This document shows, one piece after another, positions 62,567 through 64,000 of a DNA stretch of 64,000 nucleotides. The notes beneath the pieces are model-generated. The model did not search any database. It was not told the origin of the DNA and saw only the letters and a program-made list of their open reading frames with translations. This DNA is from Bacteroidota bacterium (lineage in GTDB: Bacteria > Bacteroidota > Bacteroidia > Bacteroidales > JAADJA01): assembly GCA_020444515.1 (NCBI GenBank), contig JAHLKX010000001.1, forward strand, positions 682,001 through 746,000, written 5' to 3'. Position 1 is the stretch's first letter; each line of letters opens with the position of its first letter. The position numbers and the translations under genes are program-made.

Positions 62567-64000
62567 TTACTTTGAAAGTTTCTTATAGCGAATACGATGA
62601 GGCTGTGCATCACCCAATCGCTTTTTCTTGTGCTCTTCGTATTCAGAATAACCTCCCTGAAAAAAGTATACCTGAGAATTGCCTTCAAATGCAAGAATAT
62701 GGGTGGCTATCCTGTCAAGAAACCAACGGTCATGAGAAATTACCACCGCACAACCGGCAAAATTTTCTAATCCTTCTTCAAGTGCCCGGAGCGTATTTAC
62801 ATCTATATCGTTGGTTGGCTCATCCAATAAAAGCACATTGGCACCCGACTTTAAGGTAAGTGCAAGATGCAAACGATTGCGCTCTCCACCCGACAAAACA
62901 CCACATTTTTTCTCCTGATCAGCTCCACTAAAATTGAATCGAGCGACATAGGCTCTGGCATTGAGGAGACGCCCACCTACCATTACTTCTTCCTGCCCAC
63001 CGGATATCACTTGATATACCGTTTTTTCAGGATCAATGGATTGATGGGCCTGATCAGCATACCCAATGACCACTGTTTCTCCAATCTCAAATGTACCCGT
63101 ATCGACCTGTTCTGTTCCCATGATCAATCTAAATAGCGTGGTTTTCCCGGCACCATTGGGACCAATCACACCTACAATTCCATTGGGTGGAAGCACAAAC
63201 TCCAGGTTTTCAAAAAGTAGTTTTTCACCAAAGGCTTTGGCAACAAGATGGGCTTCTATTACTTTATTTCCTAATCGCGGGCCATTGGGAATGAAAATCT
63301 CCAGCTTTTCTTCCTTTTGTTTTACATCCTCATTCAGCAACTTCTCATAAGCGCCAAGTCTGGCTTTGGATTTAGCATGCCGGGCTTTCGGACTCATCCT
63401 GACCCATTCCAACTCCCGTTCCAGGGTTTTACGTCGCCTGGAATAGCCCTTTTCTTCCATCTCAAGTCGCTTCTGCTTTTGCTCAAGCCATCCGGTATAA
63501 TTGCCTTTCCAGGGGATACCCTCTCCCCTGTCAAGTTCAAGGATCCAACCGGCCACATTGTCAAGAAAATAACGATCGTGCGTAATGCAGATCACCGTAC
63601 CTTTGTATTGTTGAAGGTGTTGCTCAAGCCAATCGACCGATTCAGCATCAAGATGGTTGGTTGGTTCATCAAGCAGAAGGATGTCGGGCTCCTGCAACAA
63701 TAAACGACAAAGAGCTACTCGTCTTCTTTCACCTCCTGACAATACCTTAACCATGGTATTACCTTCCGGGCAGCGCAGGGCATCCATGGCTCGTTCCAGC
63801 CGGTTATTCAGATTCCATGCATCGGTTGCATCAATTTGTTCCTGCAAAGCAGCCTGCCGATCCATCAATTTTTGTAATTTATCTGGATCACCATAATAAT
63901 CCGGATCACCAAATTTCTGATTGATGGTTTCATATTCATTTAATATATTCACTACATCCTGCGCTCCCTCTTCCACAATTTGCAAAACCGTTTTTGTTTC
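62567..64000 (-). CDS. ettA: ABC-F ATPase EttA (energy-dependent translational throttle), 5' end outside window
   Basis: The frame is open to the window edge, so the N-terminal part including the first Walker A is missing; 478 codons are seen. The first ABC signature is KVLSGGERRRVALCRLLLQEP with DEPTNHLDAESV, the linker carries the arm region, and the second domain has GPNGAGKTTLFRLI, LSGGERNRLHLAL and DEPTNDIDVNTL. EttA binds the E site of ribosomes and gates translation by the ATP/ADP ratio. The linker and AMDALRCPEGNTMVKVLSGG block identify EttA rather than Uup. Confidence 0.95.
   Translation of the reverse strand, partial: ETKTVLQIVEEGAQDVVNILNEYETINQKFGDPDYYGDPDKLQKLMDRQAALQEQIDATDAWNLNNRLERAMDALRCPEGNTMVKVLSGGERRRVALCRLLLQEPDILLLDEPTNHLDAESVDWLEQHLQQYKGTVICITHDRYFLDNVAGWILELDRGEGIPWKGNYTGWLEQKQKRLEMEEKGYSRRRKTLERELEWVRMSPKARHAKSKARLGAYEKLLNEDVKQKEEKLEIFIPNGPRLGNKVIEAHLVAKAFGEKLLFENLEFVLPPNGIVGVIGPNGAGKTTLFRLIMGTEQVDTGTFEIGETVVIGYADQAHQSIDPEKTVYQVISGGQEEVMVGGRLLNARAYVARFNFSGADQEKKCGVLSGGERNRLHLALTLKSGANVLLLDEPTNDIDVNTLRALEEGLENFAGCAVVISHDRWFLDRIATHILAFEGNSQVYFFQGGYSEYEEHKKKRLGDAQPHRIRYKKLSK

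Overview
The window is a chromosomal segment of a Bacteroidota bacterium, most likely an uncultivated, anaerobic or fermentative member near Bacteroidales/Marinilabiliales. The evidence is: five secreted proteins ending in type IX secretion (T9SS) sorting domains; Bacteroidota-type -7 promoter boxes (TAnnTTTG) ahead of many genes; a BtuB-BtuG cobalamin-uptake pair; a DUF4831 protein; Kdo synthesis (an outer-membrane LPS trait); and an NAD-linked [NiFe] hydrogenase. I see no rRNA or tRNA gene, CRISPR array, insertion sequence or integrase.

Layout. 1-3996: truncated asparagine synthetase, two thioredoxin-fold proteins, a small nucleoside kinase and a methyltransferase. 4102-8830: an acidic T9SS-secreted protein divergent from a histidine kinase/response regulator pair, with a phased GTTAA repeat array between them, then a T9SS protein with a CxxCH motif. 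8881-13946: a long RelA/SpoT enzyme whose hydrolase site is destroyed, co-transcribed with an internally duplicated unknown protein, then clpS-nfeD-floA. 14094-18560: Nudix and OsmC genes and a cobalamin riboswitch driving btuB and a btuG-like lipoprotein. 18610-30904: methyltransferase, AlkD-like protein, alpha/beta hydrolase, a large fibre-like secreted protein, an amino-acid transporter, a PL9-type pectate lyase-like T9SS protein and a beta-propeller T9SS protein; this part has the most non-coding DNA.

30906-35608 is the least explained part and my best candidate for an undescribed system: a tight six-gene minus-strand operon. It encodes a signal-less M15 peptidoglycan peptidase with two PG-binding-like repeats, a 537-residue protein with a cationic amphipathic C-terminal half, three soluble proteins and one membrane protein. 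Several of these share recognisable sequence modules (LxxLE[VI]xT near the N-terminus; a D-x-D or TGD step followed by a His-containing helix near the C-terminus), so the operon appears to have grown by duplication of one unknown domain.

35985-54660: an AlgX-like SGNH protein, DoxX, arginine deiminase, a CotH/lamin-tail T9SS protein, a SPOUT RNA methyltransferase, a widely conserved orphan, rarA, kdsA, two glycosyltransferases, DUF4831, a prohibitin-like protein and an HMG-CoA-lyase-like enzyme. 54969-61140 is the hoxFUYH-hoxW operon with a dihydroorotate-dehydrogenase-like flavoprotein at its end, closed by a clear terminator; a 32-codon ORF is translationally coupled to hoxU. 61200-64000 holds a small Cys-containing protein, a class II histone-deacetylase-family enzyme and the truncated ettA gene.
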